Of a stretch of 64,000 nt of DNA, positions 8,778 through 17,392 are shown piece by piece. Origin of the DNA: Bacteroidota bacterium (GTDB taxonomy: Bacteria; Bacteroidota; Bacteroidia; Bacteroidales; FEN-979); assembly GCA_026391715.1 (NCBI GenBank), contig JAPLDO010000233.1, positions 17,033-81,032 of the forward strand, in the 5' to 3' direction. Below the pieces are notes generated by a model, which had not been told where the DNA came from, did no database searches, and saw nothing but the letters and a program-made list of their open reading frames with translations. Every line of letters starts with the position of its first letter. Position 1 is the stretch's first letter. The translations under genes and the position numbers were made by a program.

Positions 8778-9845
8778 TTATTTGAGAATCAGTTTCTGTG
8801 TTTTAGTCTCCCCATCAGATTTTACTGATAAAAAATAGATCCCTTTTGGGAGAACCGAAATATCAATATCCTTGCTGCTGTTATTGATTTGGAAGTGGAA
8901 TACTTCCGCGCCGAGTAAATTATAAATAGTTCCCTTACCCGGCAGGACGGATGTAGCTTTGATAATAATTTTCCCGCACGTCGGGTTTGGGAAAAACAGT
9001 GACTTTTCAAAATTCCGGTTGATATCCTCGCCATCAGAGTCGTCAATGCCGATAGGATATTGATAAACCCTTACATAGTCAATCATCATGCGCGCCGAGG
9101 TTAGCGCCGGATCAACGCCGTTTTTCAAACCTCCGGTTTCATACTGCGGGTCGCTACCCATATTTCCGCCCATTGCAATATTCATTATCAGGAAAAAGGG
9201 AAGATCGAATGGCCATGTTGAAAGATTTCTCACAGTTGGCTTGTAGGTGTAATACAAAACGCTGTCAATGCTGAATTCAATTTTTTCGTAGGTCCAGTTC
9301 ATCTGGTAAGTATGAAATTCGGAATTGGCTGTGCTGACAAATTTCTTTTTGAAATTCACCATACTGCCTCCGTAGCTCGAAGGTGTATGCAAAGCGCATT
9401 GCACCCAACCGGGATCCTTGCCAACATGCTCCATTACATCAATTTCACCGCAGGCAGGCCAGCCTTTCGTGGCAAAATTTTCGCCGAGCATCCAAAGCGC
9501 GGGCCATGTTCCGCTGCCAACGGGAAGTTTGGCGCGAAAAACAACTCTTCCATATTTAATTTCCAATTTGTTGTTGGTAAGTAGCCTTGCTGATGTCCAG
9601 GAATTTCCTGACTTCAGAGCGTCAATAATCAGAAAGCCATTTTCCTGCCTCGCGTTTTGGTAGGAATTTGTATAATTCTGAATTTCATTGTTGCCCCATC
9701 CGCCACTTCCCAAATCATAAGACCATTTGGCTGGATCGGGAACCCCAATTCCGTTGAATTCGTCGCTCCAGACGAGCGCTTCCTGCTGGGCAAAACTATT
9801 CTGTGAGAATAGGATCACGAAAAAAAATACTATCAGCGATTTCAT
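8778..9845 (-). CDS. GH16-family endo-beta-glucanase with T9SS sorting domain
   Basis: A protein of 355 residues: signal peptide 1-19 (SQNSFAQ), GH16 domain at about 24-265, T9SS sorting domain at about 275-355 (LFFPNPTCGKIIIKA onward). The catalytic motif GEIDVMEHVG gives nucleophile Glu134, helper Asp136 and acid/base Glu139; the GTWPALWMLG loop upstream is typical of laminarinase-like members. These cut internal beta-1,3 (or mixed-linkage) glucosidic bonds with retention. Secretion by T9SS would place it on the surface or outside, supplying oligosaccharides to the adjacent SusC/SusD pair. A hairpin separates it from the PKD lipoprotein gene upstream. GH16 also includes agarases and carrageenases, but EIDVMEHVG favours glucanase. 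Confidence 0.9.
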   Translation of the reverse strand: MKSLIVFFFVILFSQNSFAQQEALVWSDEFNGIGVPDPAKWSYDLGSGGWGNNEIQNYTNSYQNARQENGFLIIDALKSGNSWTSARLLTNNKLEIKYGRVVFRAKLPVGSGTWPALWMLGENFATKGWPACGEIDVMEHVGKDPGWVQCALHTPSSYGGSMVNFKKKFVSTANSEFHTYQMNWTYEKIEFSIDSVLYYTYKPTVRNLSTWPFDLPFFLIMNIAMGGNMGSDPQYETGGLKNGVDPALTSARMMIDYVRVYQYPIGIDDSDGEDINRNFEKSLFFPNPTCGKIIIKATSVLPGKGTIYNLLGAEVFHFQINNSSKDIDISVLPKGIYFLSVKSDGETKTQKLILK

Positions 9846-9868
9846 AAAGGTTTGATTATAGGTTATAA

Positions 9869-9910
9869 AAAAAACAGGAGCGAGGCAGAATCCGGCTCAC
9901 TCCTGTTTTT
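9869..9910 (-). terminator. Hairpin terminator or attenuator between PKD lipoprotein and GH16
   Basis: AAAACAGGAGCGAG and CTCACTCCTGTTTT form a stem with one mismatch and a 10-nt loop. On the minus strand it is followed by a T run. It sits 30 bp past the PKD-gene stop and just before the GH16 start. It could end transcripts partially, lowering enzyme and SusCD expression relative to the first gene. The A and T tracts flank both sides, so it could also act on plus-strand transcripts. Confidence 0.7.
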
Positions 9911-9939
9911 GAATCAATCAAATTGATAACTGTTAAAAA

Positions 9940-11709
9940 TTAGCGTTCAAAAATAATAGACCATGAAGCTGATCCGTCATGAGCTGCCGATATATCAACT
10001 GAAAGGAACATATACTCTTTGGTTCCTGAATAAGCATAACCCATTACTTCGTAAGTATTGGTAGCTGAGCCAAAATTCGGAATGTCCACGCCATTATTTT
10101 CGCCGCCTTTAACGCCGCTTGCAATGCCATTGTATCCTTTATAGAATCCAGCGAATGCAGCCCCGGTTGCGCCATTTGTTAATGTTAAAATTGCTCTGTT
10201 ATTACCGCTTGCAGGGGTAAGGGCATAAGCGTGTACGCCACTGCCGAATGCTGCGCCATTACCGCTTGCCGCTATCTGAGCATCCGACCAACAGCCGTTT
10301 GGAGAACCAAAATAGCCATCGTTACGGGCGCTACCCATCGTTTTGTACTCATAGTTGGCACCTCCGCTGAAAATAAATTCATCGTCGGGCATACATGTCC
10401 AGTCGTCAACGCCTGAGCCTCCTGTGAGGAAGCTTTTTGGTAATGCCCACCAGTTGCTTTGTCCAAGCCCGGAGCCACAGAATACTGATTTTTCAGAAAC
10501 GTAAACGTGCCAGGCTGCGCCCTCTAACAATGATTCGGTAAGGTCGGTAGTTGGAATGAATAACATAGTTGAAGCAGTAGTTGTTCCATTTGCATTGGTG
10601 GCAGACAAAATGATATTATAAGGTCCTCCACTGTATGTATGAACAGGGTTTTGCTCAGTTGAGTTTGTACCATCGCCAAAATCCCAGCTATAAGAGGTTG
10701 CATCGGTTGTAGTATTGTTGAAGGTAACAACCAGACCAGACACCGAAGTAGTGAAAGCTGCATTTGGTTTGTTTCCTGGAATAGGTGGTTCCTGGGTAGG
10801 ATCGTCATAATGCATCAGAACAAATCTCCAGTATCCACCTGTAAAAGTAGGATCGGCAGAATGGTAAATACCTTCAATTACGAGCGTATCAACAGGTCCG
10901 TCGGTTAGCAATATAATATTATAGGTGACATAGTCCTGAGGAACTTTTGCTTCGGCGTCGTTTCCTAATTTGAAAAAGCCAATGTATGCGCCCTTGCCAA
11001 CAGCCTGAATTGTCGGAGTGGCTCCGGCAGTCAAAACAAAGGTATGATTTCCAGTGTTCCATGCAGAACAGTCGCCATTTATTCCCATCATTACATCGGT
11101 TGAGGTGCAGATATTATCAGGGGTGGGGAATATATCTTTTTCTGCCCAATAATCTCCCACAGCGTTAAATTTCATTGTGCCATTACGGTAAAATGTCCAT
11201 TCATCATTTAACATACAAGGGCGTTTTGCAAGTTCGTCATTATTCAAACCTACAGCCCACCAAATAGTAGAGCGGTCAACAGGTCCGACCTGAAGCGGGT
11301 ATCGCCCTGTTGCAGTACTGCGAAGCAACTTCCATGTTTTTGCGGTATCGCCAACAAGCATGGTCAAAAAGGCATTAGGATCGCTAATAGTAACTGGCGC
11401 TGAATATGTATCAGTAGCCCCTCCCGGTGACGTGGCTGTAAGTTTTACAGTGTAAATACCTACCGCTCCATATTTATGAACCGGATTAACTTCTGAAGAC
11501 TTAGCTGTATTGTCGCCAAAGTCCCAGGAATAACCGGCAGCATTAGACGATGAATTGTTAAAATGGATCGTCATAAAATCAGTGTCGTCAGGCGTAGATA
11601 AAAAACTTGCAATTACAACATCCTCTGTTGTCTTCTTTTTGCAGCCAATCATGACCGGGATGATTAGCGCCAGGTAAATCATCCATTTGAACTTTGAAAT
11701 GTTTTTCAT
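9940..11709 (-). CDS. PKD-domain surface lipoprotein with duplicated binding-like module (PUL 1)
   Basis: A protein of 589 residues: lipoprotein signal with Cys23 (PVMIGCKKK), PKD domain 1 at about 33-108 (YSWDFGDNTAKSSEVNPVHK), module A at about 112-305, PKD domain 2 at about 315-390 (YSWDFGDGTNSTEQNPVHTY), module B at about 392-589. Modules A and B share a pattern of a WWA segment, then C-M-x-(N/D)-(D/E)-E-(F/W)-x-F and a Gly-rich stretch. The protein is therefore a PKD-X-PKD-X duplication. It is first in the PUL, where SusE/F-like surface glycan-binding proteins are often encoded, so a role in holding beta-glucan at the cell surface is inferred. No catalytic motif was seen. A perfect -7 element lies 41 bp upstream. 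Confidence 0.75.
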   Translation of the reverse strand: MKNISKFKWMIYLALIIPVMIGCKKKTTEDVVIASFLSTPDDTDFMTIHFNNSSSNAAGYSWDFGDNTAKSSEVNPVHKYGAVGIYTVKLTATSPGGATDTYSAPVTISDPNAFLTMLVGDTAKTWKLLRSTATGRYPLQVGPVDRSTIWWAVGLNNDELAKRPCMLNDEWTFYRNGTMKFNAVGDYWAEKDIFPTPDNICTSTDVMMGINGDCSAWNTGNHTFVLTAGATPTIQAVGKGAYIGFFKLGNDAEAKVPQDYVTYNIILLTDGPVDTLVIEGIYHSADPTFTGGYWRFVLMHYDDPTQEPPIPGNKPNAAFTTSVSGLVVTFNNTTTDATSYSWDFGDGTNSTEQNPVHTYSGGPYNIILSATNANGTTTASTMLFIPTTDLTESLLEGAAWHVYVSEKSVFCGSGLGQSNWWALPKSFLTGGSGVDDWTCMPDDEFIFSGGANYEYKTMGSARNDGYFGSPNGCWSDAQIAASGNGAAFGSGVHAYALTPASGNNRAILTLTNGATGAAFAGFYKGYNGIASGVKGGENNGVDIPNFGSATNTYEVMGYAYSGTKEYMFLSVDISAAHDGSASWSIIFER

Positions 11710-11749
11710 TTTTTTTTAGATTTAATTGGTTAATAATAAATTATTTAGG

Positions 11750-11757
11750 CAAATATA
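11750..11757 (-). promoter_or_regulatory. -7 promoter element for the PUL 1 operon
   Basis: On the minus strand TATATTTG matches the Bacteroidetes -7 consensus TAnnTTTG exactly. It lies 41 bp upstream of the PKD lipoprotein start, and an AT-rich leader follows. No clear -33 TTTG is visible at the usual distance, which may mean activator dependence. Confidence 0.5.
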
Positions 11758-11847
11758 ACAAAATAGGTATTAAGCATAAAATATCATTTAAGCTAATGGC
11801 TGTTTTTTCTTTTTTTTTAACCGGAATTTTTATACTATTGCATACCA

Positions 11848-11874
11848 AAATTACATAGTGTAATTTGGACACTA
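11848..11874. promoter_or_regulatory. Overlapping palindromes, candidate operator of the Nudix-type regulator
   Basis: AAATTACA-TAG-TGTAATTT (11848-11866) is a perfect inverted repeat with 8-bp arms. It overlaps TAGTGT-aatttgg-ACACTA (11856-11874), also perfect. They lie in the 404-bp divergent spacer between the PUL 1 operon and the Nudix regulator gene, about 90 bp upstream of the PUL -7 box. Nudix-family sugar regulators of Bacteroidetes bind AT-rich palindromes in such positions. Apart from this and the two -7 boxes the spacer shows only A/T tracts. Confidence 0.55.
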
Positions 11875-12080
11875 AGGTACAAGGTTTTTTAATATGTTAT
11901 CAGGTTTTTTAAAAAAAAGAAAAATATTTTTGCGTTGTATTCTATTTCTATGTAAATATCAGATATTATGACATTTAGACGTAACGTAATCATCATCCTC
12001 ATATAAAAACATCAATTATACAAGTTGTAAATTCCCGTCATGTTCAATTTCTTTCTTGCAATTTTGCCTCTTTCTCAAAA

Positions 12081-12088
12081 TAAATTTG
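12081..12088 (+). promoter_or_regulatory. -7 promoter element for the Nudix regulator gene
   Basis: TAAATTTG matches TAnnTTTG and ends 25 bp before the ATG at 12114. A TTG at 12056-12058 could serve as the -33 element with a 22-bp spacer. Confidence 0.4.
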
Positions 12089-12113
12089 CCAGTTATCCCT
12101 TAAAAATTTCAAA

Positions 12114-12851
12114 ATGGCTGGATTAAATGTACCTGAAAACCTTAATCCTCATGTTTCGGTTGATTGTGTGGTATTCGGGTTCGAATTCGGCAAACTCAAT
12201 GTCCTGTTGATTGAACGGAACATGGAATTTGAGGGTAAAGAATACCATGACCTCAAGCTTCCTGGCGATCTTGTACGGAAGGACGAAGACCTTGATACGG
12301 CTGCATCGCGGGTACTCAAGGAGCTCACCGGACTTGATAACATCTATCTGAAACAATTTTCCGCCATTGGTTCGCCTGAGAGATTGCTGCGGCGTCCCCG
12401 CGATATGGAATGGCTTAGAAGTATTGGACATCCAGAAGAAATTGTTGTCACCATTGCCTATTATTCACTCCTGAATATTGATCAGGATAAGGCTTCCAGT
12501 TTCATTTTGCAATCTAATGCCAGTTGGCTCATGGTTTCCGAGATAAAAGAATTAGCCTTTGACCATTTATCTATATTGGAGCAGGCTCTTCAGGTATTAC
12601 GTACCGACCTTATATTAAACCCTATTGCTTTTGAGCTATTACCTGCCAAATTTACATTGAGGCAATTGCAACAGCTTTATGAAGTCATTCTGGGAATTAA
12701 ACTCGATAAACGCAACTTCCGGAAGAAAGTCGCCAACATGCCATTCATTTCACAAATCAATGAAAAACAGGTTGAGGTTTCTCATAAACCTGCGCAATAC
12801 TATAGTTTCAACAGGAAGATTTATATAAAAACAAAAAAGAGTTTGTTTTAG
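12114..12851 (+). CDS. NrtR/AraR-like Nudix-domain transcriptional regulator
   Basis: A protein of 245 residues. The N-terminal part (about 12-150) has a Nudix fold (VDCVVFGFEFGKLNVLLIER; LKLPGDLVRKDEDLDTAASR, then VLKELTGL). The Nudix box G-x5-E-x7-REUxEE is degenerate (GDLVRKDEDLDTAASRVLKE), as in members that sense rather than hydrolyse ligands. The C-terminal part (about 165-235) has the winged helix of NrtR-type regulators (KFTLRQLQQLYEVILGIKLD then KRNFRKKV). Family members repress or activate sugar and NAD genes. It is divergent from PUL 1, so it most likely controls that locus in response to a sugar from beta-glucan; the sugar is not predictable. Convergent with the barrel gene downstream. 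Confidence 0.88.
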   Translation: MAGLNVPENLNPHVSVDCVVFGFEFGKLNVLLIERNMEFEGKEYHDLKLPGDLVRKDEDLDTAASRVLKELTGLDNIYLKQFSAIGSPERLLRRPRDMEWLRSIGHPEEIVVTIAYYSLLNIDQDKASSFILQSNASWLMVSEIKELAFDHLSILEQALQVLRTDLILNPIAFELLPAKFTLRQLQQLYEVILGIKLDKRNFRKKVANMPFISQINEKQVEVSHKPAQYYSFNRKIYIKTKKSLF

Positions 12852-12874
12852 CCCAGCCACCTGGGTGGTGTGGA

Positions 12875-14182
12875 TTAAAATGTTTCGCTTACATTCAGAA
12901 ACACCCCTTTTGATCCATTAAGTCCAAATCCCATGTCAATAGTGAGATTTGAAAGCGAGCGTTTGTTGAGCATCACTCGCAAACCGGCGCCAGCGGATGG
13001 CGCAATATATTCAAACAATCTTACAGATTTCATATCACTATCGCTCGTGCTGGCATTTGTAAAAACTACTCCACTGAGGATACGGGTATAGCGGCTAATT
13101 GGAAAACGGTATTCAACCTCGCCATAAATATAATTTACTCCTCTGATTCTTCCCTGCACATACCCTCTGCCGGTTCGTCCGTAGGTATCCCAACCCACTG
13201 CCGGAAGATTCAGGTAGCCCAGTTTCCCGTCGAGGAGAAATTGACTCTGATACCAGAAAGCTATAAGATGCGCCGGATTTCGCTTTGATAATCCGACGTA
13301 TGTGCGAAATTCGGCATTCAGCGATACCGAATTTTTTGAGCTTCCGAGTATATCAAGATTAAATCGTGGAACAAGGCATGCATAAATTCCTTTAACCGGT
13401 CTGATGGAATTATCGCGACTATCATACAGGATTGAAAAAACAAGCCCGGAGGCTGAATACTTTTGCGGGTTAAATCCATATTTCTCAGAATAAAGATAAT
13501 GTTGCGAAACCCGTGCAGGTTTCGATTCCAGGTTCTGATACTCATCTGTAATATTAAGAAACCAATCAAGGTGATACCCAACGCCGAGATAAAAACGGCC
13601 AACGATGCGTTTATTAATCGTTTCGTACAACCTGATATAATCGAACTTCATCGGTTCTGCCACATCGTTTACTGAATAACATAAATCCCCAGAATGCATT
13701 ATCCAGCGGGAAGTATCTATGCCGGTAATATCCGAACCCAGACCATAAGTAGGTTGTGAAAAGAGGTAAAACCTCCAGTCTCCCTTTAGAAACATGTCGG
13801 CATTGCTGGTAAATATGCTCGAACGCACCGACAAAAGCATCTGGCTGCGGGTTGTAAAGTTCACATTGACTGCAAATGCAGATATTGGAGTATTCCTGAT
13901 GTCGCCCAGATAAACTGCCGGATTAAAAGTTCCTCCCACTACAAAACCAAGAGCCGGGTTATATCCTACAAAAGGAAAAGCAGATATATACAGTTTGAAT
14001 GGCTTTATTGTCACAACCTCCCCATGTAGTCGGGCTCTCTTTTCCTTTGAAAGAAAGAGGTCAAATACATCGCCCTGAACTACCTGTTTTGGGCTTTCAT
14101 TCTGAGCGCAGACATCTTTAGAAACCGTCTGCAATGCCAACATTACTATAAAAAAAAGGATGAAATGATGTACTTTCTTCAT
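12875..14182 (-). CDS. BamA/TamA-like (surface antigen) outer-membrane beta-barrel protein
   Basis: A protein of 435 residues: signal peptide to about 27 (SKDVCAQ), no POTRA repeats, then a barrel of alternating strands ending in SNLTIDMGFGLNGSKGVFLNVSETF-type sequence with a C-terminal Phe, the signal for outer-membrane assembly. The segment AFWYQSQFLL and the FVVGGTFNPAVYLGD hairpin resemble the D15/bacterial surface antigen family. Members without POTRA domains occur widely in Bacteroidetes and their substrates are unknown. Convergent with the Nudix regulator, separated by 23 bp. It has no visible link to the PUL. Confidence 0.75.
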   Translation of the reverse strand: MKKVHHFILFFIVMLALQTVSKDVCAQNESPKQVVQGDVFDLFLSKEKRARLHGEVVTIKPFKLYISAFPFVGYNPALGFVVGGTFNPAVYLGDIRNTPISAFAVNVNFTTRSQMLLSVRSSIFTSNADMFLKGDWRFYLFSQPTYGLGSDITGIDTSRWIMHSGDLCYSVNDVAEPMKFDYIRLYETINKRIVGRFYLGVGYHLDWFLNITDEYQNLESKPARVSQHYLYSEKYGFNPQKYSASGLVFSILYDSRDNSIRPVKGIYACLVPRFNLDILGSSKNSVSLNAEFRTYVGLSKRNPAHLIAFWYQSQFLLDGKLGYLNLPAVGWDTYGRTGRGYVQGRIRGVNYIYGEVEYRFPISRYTRILSGVVFTNASTSDSDMKSVRLFEYIAPSAGAGLRVMLNKRSLSNLTIDMGFGLNGSKGVFLNVSETF

Positions 14183-14218
14183 TTACACGGGTCATTTTTC
14201 ATACTGTTTATTTTAATT

Positions 14219-14374
14219 GTATAAACTGATTGAACGCAATCTTACCAGTAAATTTGAAAATCACTTTTTGGGATAATTCCTGCAAACTTGACAGAAAACC
14301 AAACCACAAAGGCGCACAAAGTAGGTCGCTAAGTCGCACGTTTACTGGTACGATTGCGATTAATCAGTTTGTAT
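14219..14374. mobile_element. MITE-like element with 30-bp terminal inverted repeats and GTAT duplication
   Basis: The ends 14223-14252 (AAACTGATTGAACGCAATCT onward) and 14341-14370 are inverted repeats matching at 27 of 30 positions. GTAT directly abuts both ends (14219-14222 and 14371-14374), as a 4-bp target-site duplication would. The 88-bp interior has no ORF. It fills most of the gap between the barrel gene and the T9SS gene. It is unrelated in sequence to the TGAGCCC-type elements elsewhere in the window. Confidence 0.7.
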
Positions 14375-14455
14375 TTTGTGCCATTTCATGTCGCTCTAAG
14401 GGATTCTGTTGCAAAACCAATCATTTCGATCATTTCAATCTGCTTTATAATAATT

Positions 14456-16834
14456 TCACTGTTTGATAAACCGGGCAATTGTTGTGCGTCCTTCAGATTC
14501 TATTCTGACGAGATATTGTCCTTCGGGATATCCGCTGATTTCAAGGTCTAACTGTAAAGTGGGTTTCGTTGGCAAATCAACTGTTGAAGAGTACACAGGT
14601 TTACTATCCATTCCGGTTATAGTCAATAAAGCAGCCGTTTGAAGCCCGGTTATCAGAATTGAAACTTTGTCATTTGCCGGGTTTGGAAAAACAGTAATAG
14701 CCATACCGTTTTCTTTATTCTCGGCTATACCGGTACATGGATCAAGTACAATGTGCTTATCTCTCAAGGCTGTCCCCTCGCATGGAGCGATGGGTAAAAC
14801 CAACAATTTTACATCAACAAAGCCGGTTGTTTTATCATGGATTCCCGGAAAATAATCGGTAACGAGCGATGTCGGGTTTGAGAAATAACCATCGCCGGCA
14901 GTGCCCCATGCCACCTTGCTGTAGTTTGTCGCTGATGCGTTCATCGGAATAGGCGAAACATACCAGCACACAATTGTATCATTTCCGGCTGTTGATGTTG
15001 ACGCCGTAATTATGCGAACTTCAGTTGTGTCATGCCTTGTTAGCAAACCATCGCTTACCGCCGCAATGTATTTTGTGGTTATCGCCGGTTTAACTATCGG
15101 GTTGTTTACCGCTGATGAAAAACCTGCCGGGATTGAACTCCATGAATATGTATAAACGCCAGAACCCCCATAACCATAAGCAACGAGATGTATCGAATCG
15201 GAGGAGGAGGTACACAATGACGAAGGAGTTGCGGAGGCTGCTGAGGAGAAAACATTGCCGAAGGTAAATGAGGCAATACGGGTTTGCCATGAACTTGTGG
15301 ATGATGAGCCATAATATTCGGTGGTGTACCAGAATGTTGTTGGAGATGCAGGATCAATGCTGATTCCGCTGTAATCGCCCCACCGGCAACGTCCGCTCCA
15401 AATCCCTGTTTGAGATCCGCCGCCGTTAATGATAATCTTTTCCGCCATAGTCATCTGGTTAATTGGATCGGTTTTCAACCGCCCGGTATAACGGATTCCC
15501 GGATATGTGGAGAGTCCGGAAACTGAATAGCCCATAGCTATAGTTCCGGCTGTATCCTGAGCTATGCTCCCCATCCAGCGTGAATTTGCATCAGCGATTG
15601 CGTAGGTTGCCTGCTGGTATATGGACCACGTTGTTCCGGTATTCCGGAGTTCATACCAGCGAATACCAGCGCTTCCTGTACCTGCATTGATTGTATGGTT
15701 TAGCGCCATTGACGAATAACCGTTGAATTTCCGGTATTGCAAACGGTACATCAGCCGGTCGGAAAGCGGGTCGAGTTTTTTATCGGTATCCGGTTGAGGA
15801 ACCCCATTACTGGAACCGCCCATGGTACTAAAAGGAGTAACATTCAAATAGGTTATATTTCCAAATGTGGAAGCTGGCGGATTTTCCCAGTCAGCGTGAA
15901 ACTCAATAATTCCAAGCCGCTGCGTGCCGTGAGTTCTTATATAGGTATAATAATTTGGAGTCCCAAGCGGGGGGAAATCGCCGTCACAATCGGAGGGCAG
16001 GGGTGAAATAAACTCTTCGGTTCCCGGAGGAAGCGTAAAAGAGATACGGAGCGCGTCGGGGTTACCTGACAGCATTGCATCCCTGTTATATGCGTAAGCC
16101 CCATTGCCAACCCAACCGCCCATAAAGTTGTTGGTTGCCATGTAATAACCATCAGTCCATACGCCAAACTTAGGATAATCAGGCATACTGGAAAACTCAT
16201 ATTGATACCGGTACCAGCTTCCGGTAGGATCGGGCGTTTGCGATACTGCAATCATCTGGTAAAATGGAGCCGTTGACGATCCGTTGGGTAACGAAAATTG
16301 TGAAAAAAGCCAGCGATTTGCCACCTCGTCATATATTACAATGGCGTCGCCGCTATTTGCATTGTTTGGCATACCTGACCAAACTGAGCTATTGGCAAGC
16401 GGTCCCAAGATTTTAGCGCCACTCTTGTTGTAAATTGCATAAGAGCAATTTACAGTTTGAAAAAAGTAATTTAATCCGGCTTCGCCATGAGTATCAGGTG
16501 GAACATAACCGCTTACATTTGGTAGTCCTTCAAAATTCTGAATAGTTGTGTCGGATGGAAGTAATCCGTCGGTAGCCTGCAACCCCGGGTCAACCATACC
16601 TTTTAACCGGGTTGACTGATTTTCGTCCTGATCCGGATCAAAATAATTTTTTATCACGCCATCTTTCCAGGTTCCATCAAAAGGTTCGGGAGCTGTTTGT
16701 ATCATATCCCTGAGAGGAGGAGAAATATCAAAGTAAACCGGACGGTCGAAAGAAGGAGCTAAAGCAGCTTGCTGGGCATTTGAAAACTGCGCAGCCATCA
16801 ATGTGTTGAAAAGAAGAAAAAAGATTTTTTTCAT
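14456..16834 (-). CDS. Large T9SS-secreted protein, paralogue of the BACON protein at 58610
   Basis: A protein of 792 residues: signal peptide 1-20 (AQFSNAQ), a central domain at about 100-520, an Ig/PKD-like region at about 530-620, and a T9SS sorting domain at about 715-792 (VFPNPANDKVSILI). The central domain shares a run of motifs with the protein at 58610: VPPDTHGEAGLNYF, FQTVNCSYAIYNKSGAK, SMPDYPKFGVWTDGYYM and RWGDYSGISIDP. The shape suggests a beta-propeller-like or sialidase-like fold, but I recognise no enzyme motif, so function is unknown. The protein should be exported and attached to the surface or released. Its upstream region carries a composite repeat also found upstream of its paralogue. 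Confidence 0.7.
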   Translation of the reverse strand: MKKIFFLLFNTLMAAQFSNAQQAALAPSFDRPVYFDISPPLRDMIQTAPEPFDGTWKDGVIKNYFDPDQDENQSTRLKGMVDPGLQATDGLLPSDTTIQNFEGLPNVSGYVPPDTHGEAGLNYFFQTVNCSYAIYNKSGAKILGPLANSSVWSGMPNNANSGDAIVIYDEVANRWLFSQFSLPNGSSTAPFYQMIAVSQTPDPTGSWYRYQYEFSSMPDYPKFGVWTDGYYMATNNFMGGWVGNGAYAYNRDAMLSGNPDALRISFTLPPGTEEFISPLPSDCDGDFPPLGTPNYYTYIRTHGTQRLGIIEFHADWENPPASTFGNITYLNVTPFSTMGGSSNGVPQPDTDKKLDPLSDRLMYRLQYRKFNGYSSMALNHTINAGTGSAGIRWYELRNTGTTWSIYQQATYAIADANSRWMGSIAQDTAGTIAMGYSVSGLSTYPGIRYTGRLKTDPINQMTMAEKIIINGGGSQTGIWSGRCRWGDYSGISIDPASPTTFWYTTEYYGSSSTSSWQTRIASFTFGNVFSSAASATPSSLCTSSSDSIHLVAYGYGGSGVYTYSWSSIPAGFSSAVNNPIVKPAITTKYIAAVSDGLLTRHDTTEVRIITASTSTAGNDTIVCWYVSPIPMNASATNYSKVAWGTAGDGYFSNPTSLVTDYFPGIHDKTTGFVDVKLLVLPIAPCEGTALRDKHIVLDPCTGIAENKENGMAITVFPNPANDKVSILITGLQTAALLTITGMDSKPVYSSTVDLPTKPTLQLDLEISGYPEGQYLVRIESEGRTTIARFIKQ

Positions 16835-16877
16835 GGAATTTGCAGATTGTTGAAAATAATTGACTTAAAATAGTCTG

Positions 16878-16885
16878 CAAATTTA
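16878..16885 (-). promoter_or_regulatory. -7 promoter element for the T9SS gene at 16834
   Basis: TAAATTTG on the minus strand matches TAnnTTTG, 43 bp upstream of the ATG. It lies between the gene and the composite repeat at 16927-17209, so any -33 function would have to come from sequence near the repeat end. Confidence 0.45.
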
Positions 16886-16926
16886 ACGATTCCAGATGAA
16901 ACATTGAATTCGGATAAAATGTAAAC

Positions 16927-17209
16927 TTGAGCCTACTCCGAAAAGTAGTTAGAAAAATCAAAATAAATAAACTGCTATTTGTCATATAATCCTACATTGG
17001 ACCCCACCCCCAACCCCTCCCCAAAAAGGGAGGGGAGTAACGTGCTAATCGGCATAATACAATGATTAACAGAACTAAGGCATATTAGCACGAGTCTCCC
17101 CCTTCCCTGTTTGGGGAAGGGGGTCGGGGGGAAGGGGGCTAAATGCAGGAGCAAAAGAGTGATGATTTTAGCAATGTGGCATAAAAATGACTTTTCTGAG
17201 TGGGTTCAA
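16927..17209. mobile_element. Composite MITE-like repeat (copy A) with two inverted GC-rich modules
   Basis: The ends are TTGAGCCTACTCCGAAAAGT (16927) and ACTTTTCTGAGTGGGTTCAA (to 17209), the same terminal repeats as the smaller elements. Inside, two GC-rich modules lie head to head around a spacer at about 17060-17095. Each contains ATTAGCACG followed by a C-rich/G-rich hairpin (CCCCTCCC and GGGAGGGG; CCCCCTTCCC and GGGGAAGGGGG). The left module, read on minus, continues into CCAATGTAGG and a tract ending in TTTATTTATTTT that recurs in copy F (58238-58517). No ORF is present. With the promoter at 16878 it accounts for the 558-bp gap; the remaining 180 bp up to 17392 hold nothing recognisable except GGTTCCAGGTTCCAG at 17210. 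Confidence 0.7.
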
Positions 17210-17392
17210 GGTTCCAGGTTCCAGATTATCAAAAAAGTGTAAAATTTTTATCATGTAAATTAGTTTAAAATATCGTCTATTTGTACTTTTACTCGTGGAA
17301 AAGTTGCTTTTTTGCTTTTTTGGTTAATGATTGATGATTATCAAGGTCTTAACAAATTTTTCCATCTTTATAAAATATTTCGGTAATTCCTT

